A stretch of 64,000 nt of DNA from Pseudomonas sp. ANT_H12B (GTDB taxonomy: Bacteria; Pseudomonadota; Gammaproteobacteria; Pseudomonadales; Pseudomonadaceae): assembly GCF_008369325.1 (NCBI RefSeq), contig NZ_VOBI01000002.1, positions 310,001 through 374,000 of the forward strand, given 5' to 3'. The translations under genes and the position numbers were made by a program. The number at the start of each line of letters is the position of its first letter. The first letter of the stretch is position 1. Below the pieces are notes generated by a model that worked only from the letters and a program-made list of their open reading frames with translations, searched no databases and was not told the DNA's origin. Positions 30,392-40,384 of this stretch are shown in pieces.

Positions 30392-32095
30392 TTACTGCGA
30401 GGTCAGGCTCACATCCCGCAGCGGCTTGCCACGCACCGGCGCATCGCCGGCTACGAAATAGGCAGCCTTGCTACGCGGCAACGGCTTGCGACCGCGGATC
30501 TTGTCGGCGATTTTCTCGGCGATCATGATCGTTGGCGCGTTCAGGTTACCGGTGGTGATGATCGGCATGATCGAGGCATCGACCACACGCAAGGCTTGCA
30601 TGCCGTGCACACGACCTTCAGCATCAACCACGGCCATTTCGTCGGTGCCCATCTTGCACGAGCAAGACGGGTGGAACGCGGTTTCGGCGTGTTCGCGGAT
30701 GAACTTGTCGAGCTGCTCATCGGTTTGCACGTCGATGCCCGGGCTGATTTCGCGGCCACGGAAAGCGTCCAGTGCAGGCTGTTGCATGATTTCACGGGTC
30801 AGGCGGATGCCGTCGCGGAATTCCTGCCAGTCCTGCTCGGTGGCCATGTAGTTGAACAGGATGCTCGGGTACTCGCGCGGATCCTTCGACTTGGCCTGGA
30901 TGCGACCACGGCTCGGCGAACGCATGGAGCCCATGTGCGCCTGGAAACCGTGCTCTTTCACCCCGTTGCTGCCGTTGTAGTTAATCGCGACCGGCAGGAA
31001 GTGGTACTGGATGTTCGGCCAATCGAATTCTTCGCGAGTACGGATGAAACCACCGGCTTCGAACTGGTTGCTGGCGCCGATGCCGGTGCCGTTGAACAGC
31101 CACTCGGCACCGATGGCCGGCTGGTTGTACCAGAGCAGCGACGGGTACAGCGAGACCGGTTGGGTGCACGCGTATTGCAGGTACAGCTCGAGGTGATCCT
31201 GCAGGTTCTCACCCACGCCCGGCAGGTCGTGGACCACCGGGATGTCGAGTTTTTTCAGCAGTTCGGCCGGGCCGACGCCGGAGCGTTGCAGGATCTGCGG
31301 CGAAGCGATGGCGCCGGAGCACAGCAGCACTTCTTTGCGGGCGCGGGCTTCAACGCGTTCTTCAGCGGCGCCGATCAAGTAACGCACACCAACCGCACGC
31401 TTGCCTTCAAACAGGATCTTGTCGGTCAGGGCGTGGGTGACGATGGTCAGGGTCGAACGCTTCTTGGCGATGTCTAGGTAACCGCGAGCGGTGCTGGCGC
31501 GACGGCCGTTTGGCGTCACGGTGCGGTCCATCGGACCGAAACCTTCCTGCTGGTAACCGTTGAGGTCTTCGGTGCGCGGGTAACCGGCTTGCACGCCGGC
31601 TTCAACCATCGCGCTGAACAGCGGGTTATTGCCGGCTTTTGGCGTGGTCACGCTGACCGGACCTTCGCCACCGTGATAGTCGTTCGGGCCGATGTCACGG
31701 GTTTCAGCCTTGCGGAAATACGGCAGGCAGTTCAGGTAGTCCCAGTCTTCAAGACCTGGCAGTTTGGCCCAGTTGTCGTAGTCCATCGCGTTGCCGCGGA
31801 TGTAGCACATGCCGTTGATCAGCGAGGAACCGCCCAGGCCCTTGCCGCGACCGCATTCCATCCGGCGACCGTCCATGTGTGGCTCTGGATCGGTTTCGTA
31901 GCCCCAGTTGTAGCGACGACCTTGCAGCGGGAACGCCAAAGCGGCCGGCATTTGCGTGCGAAAATCCAAGCGGTAATCCGGGCCGCCTGCTTCGAGCAGC
32001 AGGACGGTGACGCCTTCGTCTTCAGTCAGACGGGTCGCCAGGGTGTTACCGGCCGAGCCGGCACCGATGATGATGTAATCGAATTCTTGGGACAT
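30392..32095 (-). CDS. betA: Choline dehydrogenase
   Basis: FAD-dependent GMC oxidoreductase that oxidises choline to betaine aldehyde at the inner membrane. 567 residues from the ATG at 32095 ([16 protein letters not shown]), with GAGG 9 bp upstream. FAD-binding [15 protein letters not shown] and GMC signature [19 protein letters not shown] are clear, and HPSCSCKMG and [12 protein letters not shown] mark the active-site end. Last gene of betIBA; a REP doublet separates it from betB. Orthologue of PA5372. Confidence 0.97.
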   Translation of the reverse strand: MSQEFDYIIIGAGSAGNTLATRLTEDEGVTVLLLEAGGPDYRLDFRTQMPAALAFPLQGRRYNWGYETDPEPHMDGRRMECGRGKGLGGSSLINGMCYIRGNAMDYDNWAKLPGLEDWDYLNCLPYFRKAETRDIGPNDYHGGEGPVSVTTPKAGNNPLFSAMVEAGVQAGYPRTEDLNGYQQEGFGPMDRTVTPNGRRASTARGYLDIAKKRSTLTIVTHALTDKILFEGKRAVGVRYLIGAAEERVEARARKEVLLCSGAIASPQILQRSGVGPAELLKKLDIPVVHDLPGVGENLQDHLELYLQYACTQPVSLYPSLLWYNQPAIGAEWLFNGTGIGASNQFEAGGFIRTREEFDWPNIQYHFLPVAINYNGSNGVKEHGFQAHMGSMRSPSRGRIQAKSKDPREYPSILFNYMATEQDWQEFRDGIRLTREIMQQPALDAFRGREISPGIDVQTDEQLDKFIREHAETAFHPSCSCKMGTDEMAVVDAEGRVHGMQALRVVDASIMPIITTGNLNAPTIMIAEKIADKIRGRKPLPRSKAAYFVAGDAPVRGKPLRDVSLTSQ

Positions 32096-32145
32096 TGAAT
32101 GCACCCTCTTTGAAATTGTTCAGGTCGGCGAGTGCTGCGCACTCG

Positions 32146-32214
32146 ATCGCCAGCAGGCTGGCTCCCACATTGGAATGCGTACTCCTGTGGGAGCCAGCCT
32201 GCTGGCGATGACGG
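32146..32214. repeat. REP doublet, GCCAGC variant
   Basis: ATCGCCAGCAGGCTGGC... and GTGGGAGCCAGCCTGCTGGC in opposite orientation between betB and betA. Confidence 0.85.
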
Positions 32215-32239
32215 CCTCGCAGGCGAAGCAAATACCGCC

Positions 32240-33712
32240 TTAGAAAACCGAGGTGTAATCGCCCAGTTCGACCTGTACCGATTTGATGCGTGTGAAGTTG
32301 TTCAGCGAGCTGATGCCGTTCTCACGGCCCACACCCGACTGCTTGTAGCCACCGACCGGCATCTTCGCGTCGGACTCGCCCCAGGCGTTGATCCAGCAGA
32401 TACCGGCTTCCAGTTGATGAATCACGCGATGAGCGCGGTTCAGGTCTTTGGTGACAACGCCAGCGGCCAGGCCGAAGTCGGTGTCGTTGGCGCGACGGAT
32501 CACTTCTTCTTCGGTGTCGTAAGTCAGGATCGCCATGACCGGGCCGAAGATTTCTTCGCGAACGATGGTCATCTCGTCGGTGCAGTCGGTGAACACGGTC
32601 GGTGCCACGAACGCGCCTTTGGCGAATTCGCCTTCGGTCAGGCGAGTACCGCCGCACAGAACGCGAGCGCCTTCTTCCTTACCTTTGGCGATGTAACCCA
32701 GCACGCTTTCCATGTGGGCGAAGCTGACCAGCGGGCCGAAGTTGGTGTTTTCGTCTTCCGGGTTGCCGATGCGGATGCGGGCAACGCGCTCGGCGATCTT
32801 GGCTTCGAATGCTGCTTTGAGGTGAGTCGGTACGAACACGCGAGTGCCGTTGGTGCAGACCTGACCGGAGCTGTAGAAGTTGGCCATCATGGCGGTATCG
32901 GCGGCGCGATCGAGGTCGGCGTCGTCGAAAATGATCAGCGGGGATTTGCCGCCCAGTTCCATGGTCACGTCTTTCAGCGACGAAGCGGAAGCGCTGGCCA
33001 TGACCTTCTTGCCGGTGTCGGTACCGCCGGTGAAGGAGATCTTTTCGATGCGCGGGTGCTCGGTCAACCAGGTGCCGACTTCACGGCCGCTGCCGGTCAG
33101 CACGTTGAACACGCCAGCCGGCACGCCGGCTTCGGTGTAGATCTCGGCCAGTTTCAGCGTGGTCAGGGAAGTGACTTCGCTTGGCTTGAAGATCATCGCG
33201 TTACCGGCTGCCAGGGCGGGTGCGGATTTCCACAGAGCGATCTGGATCGGGTAGTTCCACGCGCCGATACCGGCGACGACGCCCAGCGGCTCGCGACGGG
33301 TGTAGACGAACGAAGTGGTGCGCAGCGGGATCTGCTCGCCTTCGATGGCCGGCACCAGACCAGCGTAGTACTCCAGCACGTCAGCGCCGGTAACGATGTC
33401 GACGTACTTGGTTTCGGAGAACGACTTGCCGGTGTCCAGGGTTTCCAGGGCGGCCAGTTCATCGTTGCGCTCGCGCAGGATGTCGACGGCACGACGCAGG
33501 ATGCGCGAACGCTCCATGGCGGTCATCGCGGCCCAGATTTTCTGACCCTTTTCGGCGCTGACCACAGCGCGCTCGACGTCTGACTGGGTCGCACGCTGTA
33601 CTGTTGCGAGGACTTCACCGTTAGCTGGGTTGATGGCTTCGAAGGTGGCGTCGCTGCTGGCGTCACTGTAGCCGCCATCGATGTAGAGTTTTTGCAGTTC
33701 GAAACGGGCCAT
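32240..33712 (-). CDS. betB: Betaine aldehyde dehydrogenase
   Basis: NAD(P)+-dependent ALDH-family enzyme that converts betaine aldehyde to glycine betaine. 490 residues. Catalytic features: [20 protein letters not shown] (Glu region, about residue 250) and [15 protein letters not shown] (nucleophilic Cys, about residue 286), with NAD-binding [12 protein letters not shown] before. Middle gene of betIBA, 108 bp after betI. Orthologue of PA5373. Confidence 0.97.
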   Translation of the reverse strand: MARFELQKLYIDGGYSDASSDATFEAINPANGEVLATVQRATQSDVERAVVSAEKGQKIWAAMTAMERSRILRRAVDILRERNDELAALETLDTGKSFSETKYVDIVTGADVLEYYAGLVPAIEGEQIPLRTTSFVYTRREPLGVVAGIGAWNYPIQIALWKSAPALAAGNAMIFKPSEVTSLTTLKLAEIYTEAGVPAGVFNVLTGSGREVGTWLTEHPRIEKISFTGGTDTGKKVMASASASSLKDVTMELGGKSPLIIFDDADLDRAADTAMMANFYSSGQVCTNGTRVFVPTHLKAAFEAKIAERVARIRIGNPEDENTNFGPLVSFAHMESVLGYIAKGKEEGARVLCGGTRLTEGEFAKGAFVAPTVFTDCTDEMTIVREEIFGPVMAILTYDTEEEVIRRANDTDFGLAAGVVTKDLNRAHRVIHQLEAGICWINAWGESDAKMPVGGYKQSGVGRENGISSLNNFTRIKSVQVELGDYTSVF

Positions 33713-33820
33713 AAAGTCCTCGCAAGTGCATAAGTTAGTTGGCGTTAACCACCGGGCGTGCCCTAAAGCCTTGGCAACGCTGGTCAGTGGCAGTTCAGGT
33801 GCTGAGCGGTTCTGTGTGCT

Positions 33821-34414
33821 CTAACTCACCTGCTTGGCCAGTTGTAAATCCATGTATTCGTAAGCGATCTGGTGCGCCTGCTCGGTGTCGAAAGCATCTC
33901 CCGACAGCGCGCCGCGCAACCACAAACCGTCAATGAGGGCTGCCAGGCCTCGGGCTGCACTGCGCGCTTGATCAAGCGGCAATACACGGCGGAACTGGCA
34001 GCACAGGTTGGAATACAGACGGTGATCGTTGATCCGCTGCAACCTGTGCAAAGACGGGTGGTGCATGCTGGTGGCCCAGAAGGCCAGCCAGGTTTTCATT
34101 GCCGGGCCATTGACCTGGCTGGCGTCGAAGTTGCCTTCGATAATCACCTGCAGATGCGCCCGCGGGCTGTCATCTGTCAGCGCCTGACGGCGCACGGTGA
34201 CGTTCTCGCTGAGGACACTCATCAGATACTGCGCGGTGGCCGCGATCAGGCCGTTCTTGTCCTGAAAATAGTGACTGATGATGCCATTCGAGACACCGGC
34301 CAAACGGGCGATCAGCGCAATGCTGGCGTCCCCCATTCCGACCTGATCAACCGCCTGCAATGTGGCTTCGATCAACTGCTGACGGCGGATGGGTTGCATA
34401 CCGACCTTGGGCAT
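33821..34414 (-). CDS. betI: TetR-family repressor BetI
   Basis: Choline-responsive repressor of the bet genes. 197 residues from the ATG at 34414 ([20 protein letters not shown]), with AAGGAG 9 bp upstream; the codon at 34423 is too close to that site. N-terminal TetR HTH ([25 protein letters not shown]) and C-terminal ligand domain typical of BetI. The 20-bp palindrome 71 bp upstream is the expected operator, placed to act on betIBA and on the divergent betT. Confidence 0.96.
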   Translation of the reverse strand: MPKVGMQPIRRQQLIEATLQAVDQVGMGDASIALIARLAGVSNGIISHYFQDKNGLIAATAQYLMSVLSENVTVRRQALTDDSPRAHLQVIIEGNFDASQVNGPAMKTWLAFWATSMHHPSLHRLQRINDHRLYSNLCCQFRRVLPLDQARSAARGLAALIDGLWLRGALSGDAFDTEQAHQIAYEYMDLQLAKQVS

Positions 34415-34484
34415 CTTGCACATCTCCTTAGGCCTTCCGGCGGACGTAAAGCGTCTATCGGATTGAAGGCCAGTCTATTTTGTT

Positions 34485-34504
34485 TTGATTGAACGTTCAA
34501 TCAA
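34485..34504. promoter_or_regulatory. BetI operator palindrome
   Basis: Perfect 20-bp palindrome with core TGATTGAACGTTCAATCA, between the divergent betI and betT. Half-site ATTGAACG fits known BetI boxes and TetR-family spacing. Confidence 0.85.
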
Positions 34505-34736
34505 CAAAGAATAAGATCTGCGACAATTCGTCGCTGCCTACAGGTTTTTCCTACACGTAGTTGGCGGAAAAACGACGTCTGAAATCGCTCGAAACCCCCG
34601 CGCACTGGCGCTCCCGGGCTTCGGGCTTTTTTCGGGGTGTCTTTATATCACCCGCCGGTCGGCTGCCAACTAACCGATTGGTCGGGTACCGCGTTGCCTT
34701 GTGTTCTTCTCCCGCACTGCCCGGAGCATCTGTGCC

Positions 34737-36743
34737 ATGAGTTCTGCCTCTCTTATAAAGACCCCGCCCGAGAAGGTGACGGTCAACGGTTGGGTGTTCT
34801 ACACCTCTACCGCGTTGATCCTGTTGTTGACCGCCATTCTGATCATCGCCCCGCAAGAGGCCGGCAGATTGCTCGGTATTGCCCAGGCCTGGTTGTCGCG
34901 CAGCTTCGGCTGGTACTACATGGTGGTGATCGCCGCTTACCTGGTTTTTGTGGTCGGCCTGGCGTTTTCTTCCTACGGCAAACTCAAGCTGGGCAGCAAG
35001 GACGACACCCCGGACTTCAGCTACGGCGCCTGGGCGGGGATGCTGTTCTCGTCGGGGATCGGCATTTCGCTGTTGTACTTCGGTGCTTCCGAGCCTCTGG
35101 ACCACTACTTCAACCCGCCGGAAGGCGTGGCCGGCAGCAACCTCGCGGCACGTCAGGCGGTTCAGCTGACGTTCCTGCACTGGGGCCTGCATGGCTGGGC
35201 GATTTACGCGTTGGTCGGCCTGGCTGTGGCGTACTTTGCTTACCGTCATAACCAGCCGCTGGCGTTGCGTTCGGCGTTGTATCCGCTGGTGGGTGAGCGT
35301 TGGGTCAAAGGCGCGGCCGGTCATGCGGTGGACGGCTTCGGCATGTTTGTGACCCTGCTGGGTCTGGTGACGAACCTGGGGATTGGTTCGCTGCAAGTGT
35401 CGTCGGGGCTGGAAAACCTGTTCGGCATGGAACACAGCAACACCAACCTGCTGATCGTGATCATCGTAATGAGCACCGTGGCGACCATCGCTGCCGTGTC
35501 TGGCGTGGAAAACGGCATCCGTCGTTTGTCCAACCTGAACATCGTGCTGTTCAGCGGTCTGCTGATTTTCGTCTTGTTGTTCGGCCCGACCTTGCACCTG
35601 CTCAACGGCTTCGTGCAAAACATCGGTGACTACCTGAACGGCGTGGTGCTGAAGACCTTCGACCTCTATGTGTACGAAGGCGACAGCGAGAAATCTGACC
35701 GCTGGTTGGGCCTGTGGACCCTGTTCTACTGGGCCTGGTGGATTTCCTGGGCGCCATTTGTAGGCATGTTTATCGCGCGTATTTCCCGTGGCCGCACGGT
35801 GCGTGAACTGGTCGCTGGCGTGCTGCTGATTCCACTGGGTTTCACCCTGGCATGGTTGTCGATTTTCGGTAACTCGGCCCTGGACCTGGTGATGAACCAT
35901 GGGGCAGTGGAACTCGGGAAGACGGCGCTGGAACAGCCGTCGATGGCGATTTACCAGTTGCTGGAGCATTACCCGGCGTCGAAGGTTGTGATCGGCGTAT
36001 CGATCTTTGTCGGTTTCGTGCTGTTCCTGACTCCGGCGGATTCCGGCGCGGTGATGATGGCCAACCTTTCGTGCAAGGGCGGTAACGTCGATGAAGATGC
36101 GCCGCACTGGCTGCGGATCTTCTGGTCGGCGGTGATTACCCTGGTGACCATCGGCCTGCTGTTCGCCGGTAACTTCGAAGCCATGCAAACCATGGTGGTG
36201 CTGGCCGGTTTGCCGTTCTCGGTGGTGCTGGTGTTCTTCATGTTCGGCTTGCACAAGGCGATGCGCCAGGACGTGCAGATCGAACAGGAGCAAGCGGAGC
36301 TCGCAGCGCGCGGTCGTCGTGGTTTCAGCGAGCGTTTGACTCAGCTGGACCTGCAACCGAATCAGTCGATCGTGCAGCGCTTTATGGACAAACAAGTCAG
36401 CCCGGCGCTGGAAGATGCCGCTGCGCAATTGGGCGCTCAGGGTCTGGACGTGCAAACGTTGCTGGGCAAGTCGAAGCGTTGCATGGGCGTGCGCATCGAG
36501 ATGGAAGAGGGCAACCCTTTTGTCTACGAAGTGAGCCTGGACGGCTATCTGGCAGCGGCGAGCGACATGGTGTCGGCTGAAAGTGCTGATGAACCGCGCG
36601 CACGTTACTACCGTGCCGAGGTGTACCTGCACAACGGCAGCCAGGATTACGACTTGATGGGCTTCACTCAGGATCAGATCACCCGTGACGTGCTCGATCA
36701 GTTTGAAAGCCATCGGCAGCTCCTTGGCCGTGTCTATAGCTGA
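34737..36743 (+). CDS. betT: BCCT-family choline transporter BetT
   Basis: High-affinity secondary choline uptake system. 668 residues from the ATG at 34737 (MSSASLIKTPPEKVTVNGW), GGAG upstream; the ORF start at 34701 adds 12 unlikely residues. Twelve predicted membrane segments with the BCCT signature FYWAWWISWAPFVGMFIARISRG near residue 320, then a C-terminal cytoplasmic domain of about 170 residues (from MRQDVQIEQEQ), which in E. coli BetT relates to osmotic control. Divergent from betIBA across the BetI palindrome. Counterpart of PA5375. Confidence 0.96.
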   Translation: MSSASLIKTPPEKVTVNGWVFYTSTALILLLTAILIIAPQEAGRLLGIAQAWLSRSFGWYYMVVIAAYLVFVVGLAFSSYGKLKLGSKDDTPDFSYGAWAGMLFSSGIGISLLYFGASEPLDHYFNPPEGVAGSNLAARQAVQLTFLHWGLHGWAIYALVGLAVAYFAYRHNQPLALRSALYPLVGERWVKGAAGHAVDGFGMFVTLLGLVTNLGIGSLQVSSGLENLFGMEHSNTNLLIVIIVMSTVATIAAVSGVENGIRRLSNLNIVLFSGLLIFVLLFGPTLHLLNGFVQNIGDYLNGVVLKTFDLYVYEGDSEKSDRWLGLWTLFYWAWWISWAPFVGMFIARISRGRTVRELVAGVLLIPLGFTLAWLSIFGNSALDLVMNHGAVELGKTALEQPSMAIYQLLEHYPASKVVIGVSIFVGFVLFLTPADSGAVMMANLSCKGGNVDEDAPHWLRIFWSAVITLVTIGLLFAGNFEAMQTMVVLAGLPFSVVLVFFMFGLHKAMRQDVQIEQEQAELAARGRRGFSERLTQLDLQPNQSIVQRFMDKQVSPALEDAAAQLGAQGLDVQTLLGKSKRCMGVRIEMEEGNPFVYEVSLDGYLAAASDMVSAESADEPRARYYRAEVYLHNGSQDYDLMGFTQDQITRDVLDQFESHRQLLGRVYS

Positions 36744-36787
36744 GTTGTGAGAATGCGCGGTGTTTCTGTCTGAAGCACCGCGTCGCT

Positions 36788-36812
36788 TTCATCGCGGGCT
36801 TGCCCGCGAAGG
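36788..36812. repeat. REP element (single)
   Basis: TCATCGCGGGCTTGCCCGCGA, just downstream of betT. Confidence 0.8.
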
Positions 36813-36856
36813 GGGTGTCAGCGCCGATACACCAACGCCCCGATATCCCTATAAAC

Positions 36857-36888
36857 AAAAACGCCGCGATCCTCTCGCGGCGTTTTTT
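36857..36888. terminator. Bidirectional terminator between betT and cbcV
   Basis: AAAAACGCCGCGA, TCCTC loop, TCGCGGCGTTTTTT: a 10-bp perfect stem with A and T runs on both sides, serving the convergent betT and cbcXWV. Confidence 0.92.
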
Positions 36889-36900
36889 GTGTCTGCTGCC

Positions 36901-38079
36901 TTACCCCAGGTTCTTGCCGAGCAGTGCGTGATACAGCTCGCTGTCACCGAGAATACCGACCACTTTGTTGTTGTCGTGCAGCACCAGCTTGTTGCCCGTC
37001 TGATATCGAATCTGCAGCGCGTCGCGCATGCCGATGTTCGAGTCCACCAGCGTTGGCCGACGACCCAAACCTTCAACCGCCTGCCCAGGAATCCAGTTCT
37101 GCAGGTCCAGGCTCGCGCCGTTCTGGCGAGCGCCTTTGATGGTGTTGCCTTCGGCCAGGTCCAGCCACGAATCGCCACCCGGATCCAGACACACCGAACC
37201 GTTGATGCGTTTGCAGTTGTCCAGGGTGCGCATCAGGCTGCGACCGCACAAAACGTTCAGCGGGTTGGTGTGGGCCACGAAGGTCCGCACGTAGTCGTCC
37301 GCAGGGTTGAGAACGATCTCTTCAGGCTTGCTGTACTGGACGATCCGGCCGTCTTTCATGATTGCGATACGGCTGCCGAGCTTCAGGGCTTCATCGAGGT
37401 CGTGGCTCACGAATACGATGGTTTTGTTCAGCTTGCTTTGCAGTTCCAGTAGTTCGTCTTGCAGACCTTGGCGGATCAACGGGTCAAGTGCCGAGAACGG
37501 TTCGTCCATCAGCAGAATGTCGGCGTCCATCGCCAGCGCGCGGGCCAGGCCAACACGCTGCTGCATGCCACCGGAGAGCTCGTCGGGTTTCTTATTGCGC
37601 CATTGGGTCAGGCCCACCAGCTCAAGCTTTTCATCCACCAGTTTGCGCCGATCCTTTTCCGGACGGCCCTGCATTTCCAGGCCGAAGCTGATGTTCTCGC
37701 GAACGGTCAGCCAAGGCATCAGGGCGAATTTCTGGAACACCATCGCGATGCGCTTGGTGCGCATCATTTTCAGCTCTGCCGGGGTGCAGGAGGCGATGTC
37801 GATCTGCTTGCCTTCGTGCTCGACGAACAACTTGCCACGGCTGACGGTATTGAGGCCGTTGATGCAGCGCAGCAAGCTGGATTTGCCGGAGCCGGAGAGG
37901 CCCATCAGTACGCAGATTTCACCTTTGTCGACGTCCAGGCTGGCTTTTTCGACACCGACGATTTGCCCGGTCTTTTTCAGGATCTGATCGCGGGTCATGC
38001 CTTGGTCGAGGAGTTTGAGTGCCTCGCGCGGGTCTTTCGAAAAGATTACGTCAACGTCTTCGAACCGAATAATGCTCAT
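36901..38079 (-). CDS. cbcV: Choline/betaine/carnitine ABC transporter ATPase CbcV
   Basis: ATPase of the quaternary-amine importer. 392 residues. Walker A GLSGSGKSS, signature LSGGMQQRVGLARAL, Walker B ILLMDEPFSALDPL. The N-terminal REALKLLDQGMTRDQILKKTG is the ProV/OpuAA-type extension. The C-terminal 110 residues look like a CBS-type regulatory domain (LQIRYQTGNKLVLHDNNKVVGILGDSELYHALL). Its start overlaps the cbcW stop by 4 bp. The core CbcVW is shared by several binding proteins in Pseudomonas. Orthologue of PA5376. Confidence 0.95.
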   Translation of the reverse strand: MSIIRFEDVDVIFSKDPREALKLLDQGMTRDQILKKTGQIVGVEKASLDVDKGEICVLMGLSGSGKSSLLRCINGLNTVSRGKLFVEHEGKQIDIASCTPAELKMMRTKRIAMVFQKFALMPWLTVRENISFGLEMQGRPEKDRRKLVDEKLELVGLTQWRNKKPDELSGGMQQRVGLARALAMDADILLMDEPFSALDPLIRQGLQDELLELQSKLNKTIVFVSHDLDEALKLGSRIAIMKDGRIVQYSKPEEIVLNPADDYVRTFVAHTNPLNVLCGRSLMRTLDNCKRINGSVCLDPGGDSWLDLAEGNTIKGARQNGASLDLQNWIPGQAVEGLGRRPTLVDSNIGMRDALQIRYQTGNKLVLHDNNKVVGILGDSELYHALLGKNLG

Positions 38080-38921
38080 GCGTCACCCCCTACTTTAGCG
38101 TCGGGTTGTTTGCAGATACGGTCGAGCATGATCGCCAGCAGTACGATCGCCAGGCCTGCTTCGAAGCCCAGGGCGATATCAGCAGTGTTCAGTGCGTTGA
38201 CCACGGGTTTGCCCAGGCCATCGGCACCCACCAGTGCCGCGATCACCACCATCGACAGCGACAGCATGATGCACTGGGTGACACCGGCCGCGATGCTTGG
38301 CATGGCGTAGGGCAATTCGATGCGCGCGAGCAGTTGACGGCGCGAGCAGCCAAAGGCTTTGCCGGCGTCCATCAATTCTGCGGGAACATCGCGAATGCCC
38401 AGGTAGGTCAGGCGGATGGGCGCGGCAATCGCGAACACCACCGTGGAGATCAGACCCGGGACCACACCCAGACCGAAGAGGGTCAGGGTAGGAATGAGGT
38501 ACACGAAGGTCGGTACGGTCTGCATCAGATCGAGCACCGGACGCATCAGTGTGTAGAACATCGGTTTGTGCGCGGCGACGATGCCCAACGGCACGCCGAT
38601 GACCACGCAGACCAGGGTTGCGAATAGCACCTGGGCGAGGGTTTCCATGGTTTCCTGCCAGTACCCCAGATTGAGGATCAGCAGGAAGGAGGCGATGACG
38701 AAAACGGTCAGGCCCCACTTTCGTTGAATGAAGTGAGCCAGTAGCGCAATGAGGCCGATCAATGCCAGCGGGTTGAACCAGGTCAGCGCAAAAGTCACGC
38801 CGTGAATCATCGTTTCCAGTGACACGGCGATTGCGTCGAAGGTGTCGGCGCCGTTTTGCGTCAACCATTCAACGAATCCCGCGATGTACTGGCCTAAGGG
38901 TATTTTCTGATCAATCAGCAT
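38076..38921 (-). CDS. cbcW: Choline/betaine/carnitine ABC transporter permease CbcW
   Basis: Inner-membrane permease of 281 residues starting at the ATG at 38921 (MLIDQKIPLGQYIAGF). About six to seven membrane segments and the BPD_transp_1 domain with the EAA-type loop ELMDAGKAFGCSRRQLLARIELPYAMPSIAAG. Forms the channel with CbcV and receives ligand from CbcX or CaiX. The ORF continues upstream to 38939, but those six residues are unlikely. Confidence 0.95.
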   Translation of the reverse strand: MLIDQKIPLGQYIAGFVEWLTQNGADTFDAIAVSLETMIHGVTFALTWFNPLALIGLIALLAHFIQRKWGLTVFVIASFLLILNLGYWQETMETLAQVLFATLVCVVIGVPLGIVAAHKPMFYTLMRPVLDLMQTVPTFVYLIPTLTLFGLGVVPGLISTVVFAIAAPIRLTYLGIRDVPAELMDAGKAFGCSRRQLLARIELPYAMPSIAAGVTQCIMLSLSMVVIAALVGADGLGKPVVNALNTADIALGFEAGLAIVLLAIMLDRICKQPDAKVGGDA

Positions 38922-38998
38922 GGTAGTGAACGTCCGCATGCAAGGAAATAAACAGCCCGGGCGAGCGAACCCGCCCGGCGTAAGCGGTGCTTCTTAAT

Positions 38999-39949
38999 TC
39001 AAGGCTGCGCGAGCTTGGCTTTCACGGCCTCCAGGCCTGGTTTACCGTCAATGGTGGTCACGCCAGCGAGCCAGGTATCGAGCACCTGTGGATTCTTCTT
39101 GAGCCAGGCCTTGGCGGCCGCGTCAGGCTTCATTTTGTCGTCCAGGATGTTGCCCATCAGCGAGCTTTCCATGTCGACGGTGAATTCCAGGTTTTTCAGC
39201 AGCTGACCAACGTTGCTGCATTCCTGGGCATAGCCCTTGCGGGTGTTGGTTGCGACGGTGGCGGCACCGAAGTCTGGGCCGAAGAAATCGTCACCACCGG
39301 TCAGGTACTGGATCTTGAAACGCTTGTTCATCGGGTGCGGTGCCCAGCCGAGGAACACGACTGCGGTGTCCCGTTTCTGGGCGCGGTCGACTTGCGACAG
39401 CATGCCCGCTTCGCTGGACTCGACGATCTTGAAACCGGCGTCTTTCAGGCCGAAGGCGTTCTTGTCGATCATACTCTGAATCAGACGATTGCCATCGTTA
39501 CCCGGTTCGATGCCGTAGATCTTGCCGTCGAGTTCTTTCTTGAATTTCGGAATGTCGGCGAAGTCGTGAAGACCTTTGTCGTACAGCGCTTGCGGCACGG
39601 CGAGGGTGTACTTGGCGCCTGTGAGGTTGGTGCGTACGACGTCCACGGTGCCGGCATCACGATAAGCCTTGATGTCGTTTTCCATGGTCGGCATCCAGTT
39701 ACCGAGGAACACGTCCATGTTCTTGCCATCAGCCAGGGACTTGTAGGTTACCGGCACGGAAATCATCGTGGTTTTGGTCTTGTAGCCCAGCGCCTGGAGG
39801 ACGACGCTGGTGGTCGCGGTCGTTGCGGTAATGTCAGTCCAGCCGACATCGGAGAAGTTTACGGTATCGCACTGAGCCGGTTCTGCGGCTTGCGCCAGAA
39901 ACGGCAGACTCAGCATGGCGGCCAACAACAACGACGGGGAACCTTTCAT
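38999..39949 (-). CDS. cbcX: Choline/betaine ABC transporter periplasmic binding protein CbcX
   Basis: 316 residues from the ATG at 39949 with GGAGTCC upstream; the much longer ORF to 40075 is not needed. Signal peptide MKGSPSLLLAAMLSLPFLAQA, cleaved before AEPAQC. OpuAC-type type II binding protein: [46 protein letters not shown]. The Trp/Tyr residues in these segments form the aromatic cage for quaternary ammonium groups in the family. First gene of cbcXWV. Orthologue of PA5378. Confidence 0.95.
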   Translation of the reverse strand: MKGSPSLLLAAMLSLPFLAQAAEPAQCDTVNFSDVGWTDITATTATTSVVLQALGYKTKTTMISVPVTYKSLADGKNMDVFLGNWMPTMENDIKAYRDAGTVDVVRTNLTGAKYTLAVPQALYDKGLHDFADIPKFKKELDGKIYGIEPGNDGNRLIQSMIDKNAFGLKDAGFKIVESSEAGMLSQVDRAQKRDTAVVFLGWAPHPMNKRFKIQYLTGGDDFFGPDFGAATVATNTRKGYAQECSNVGQLLKNLEFTVDMESSLMGNILDDKMKPDAAAKAWLKKNPQVLDTWLAGVTTIDGKPGLEAVKAKLAQP

Positions 39950-40106
39950 GGATGGACTCCTTGGTGTTTTTTTTGGCAGTGTTCCGACTGGACCACCGCA
40001 CTTATAGGTTGCGGTTGGATGGCGTTTTGGAGACAGCTCTACCACGGCGCCTTGCAATCGAGTCGATACGATCATGTACCAGTGAAAATCTGACGCCTAC
40101 AGGGGG

Positions 40107-40140
40107 CGTCGTATCCAGTACAGGGATGGTCGCATCCAGT
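40107..40140 (-). promoter_or_regulatory. Direct repeat with 21-bp period upstream of cbcX, candidate GbdR site
   Basis: Read on the minus strand: ACTGGATGCGACC (40140-40128) and ACTGGATACGACG (40119-40107), 11 of 13 identical and exactly 21 bp apart, the spacing usual for AraC-family half-sites on one DNA face. It lies about 160-190 bp upstream of cbcX, a gene of the known GbdR regulon. The rest of 39950-40384 shows only presumed promoters for cbcX and sdaB. Confidence 0.55.
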
Positions 40141-40384
40141 GTCGGTGACGTCGTTTACAGCTTTTTTCAGCCCCGTTTGCCCACCTGAACCGCAAAAAAA
40201 CGGCGAAAACGCAGCGTAAAAGGCCCGCGGCGTTGGTGAGCATGAGTGCGTCGGTGTGAGACGTCGAACGACACGGTAAAAGCCTGATGATGCGGCCATC
40301 CCGACGGATTGCAGCTTGAGCGTAGCAGCTCCGTCACTGGGCGCTTTTGCGTCTGGAGTTGGCACATCCAGGAGTTCGGCAGTA

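Noticed and set aside
34613..34632. Terminator-like hairpin in the betT leader
   Set aside because: The stem is only 4 bp (CCCG/CGGG); the T-run may be chance.
34551..36713. 720-codon open frame on the minus strand
   Set aside because: Shadow of betT, rich in His, Gln and Arg, no recognisable domain.
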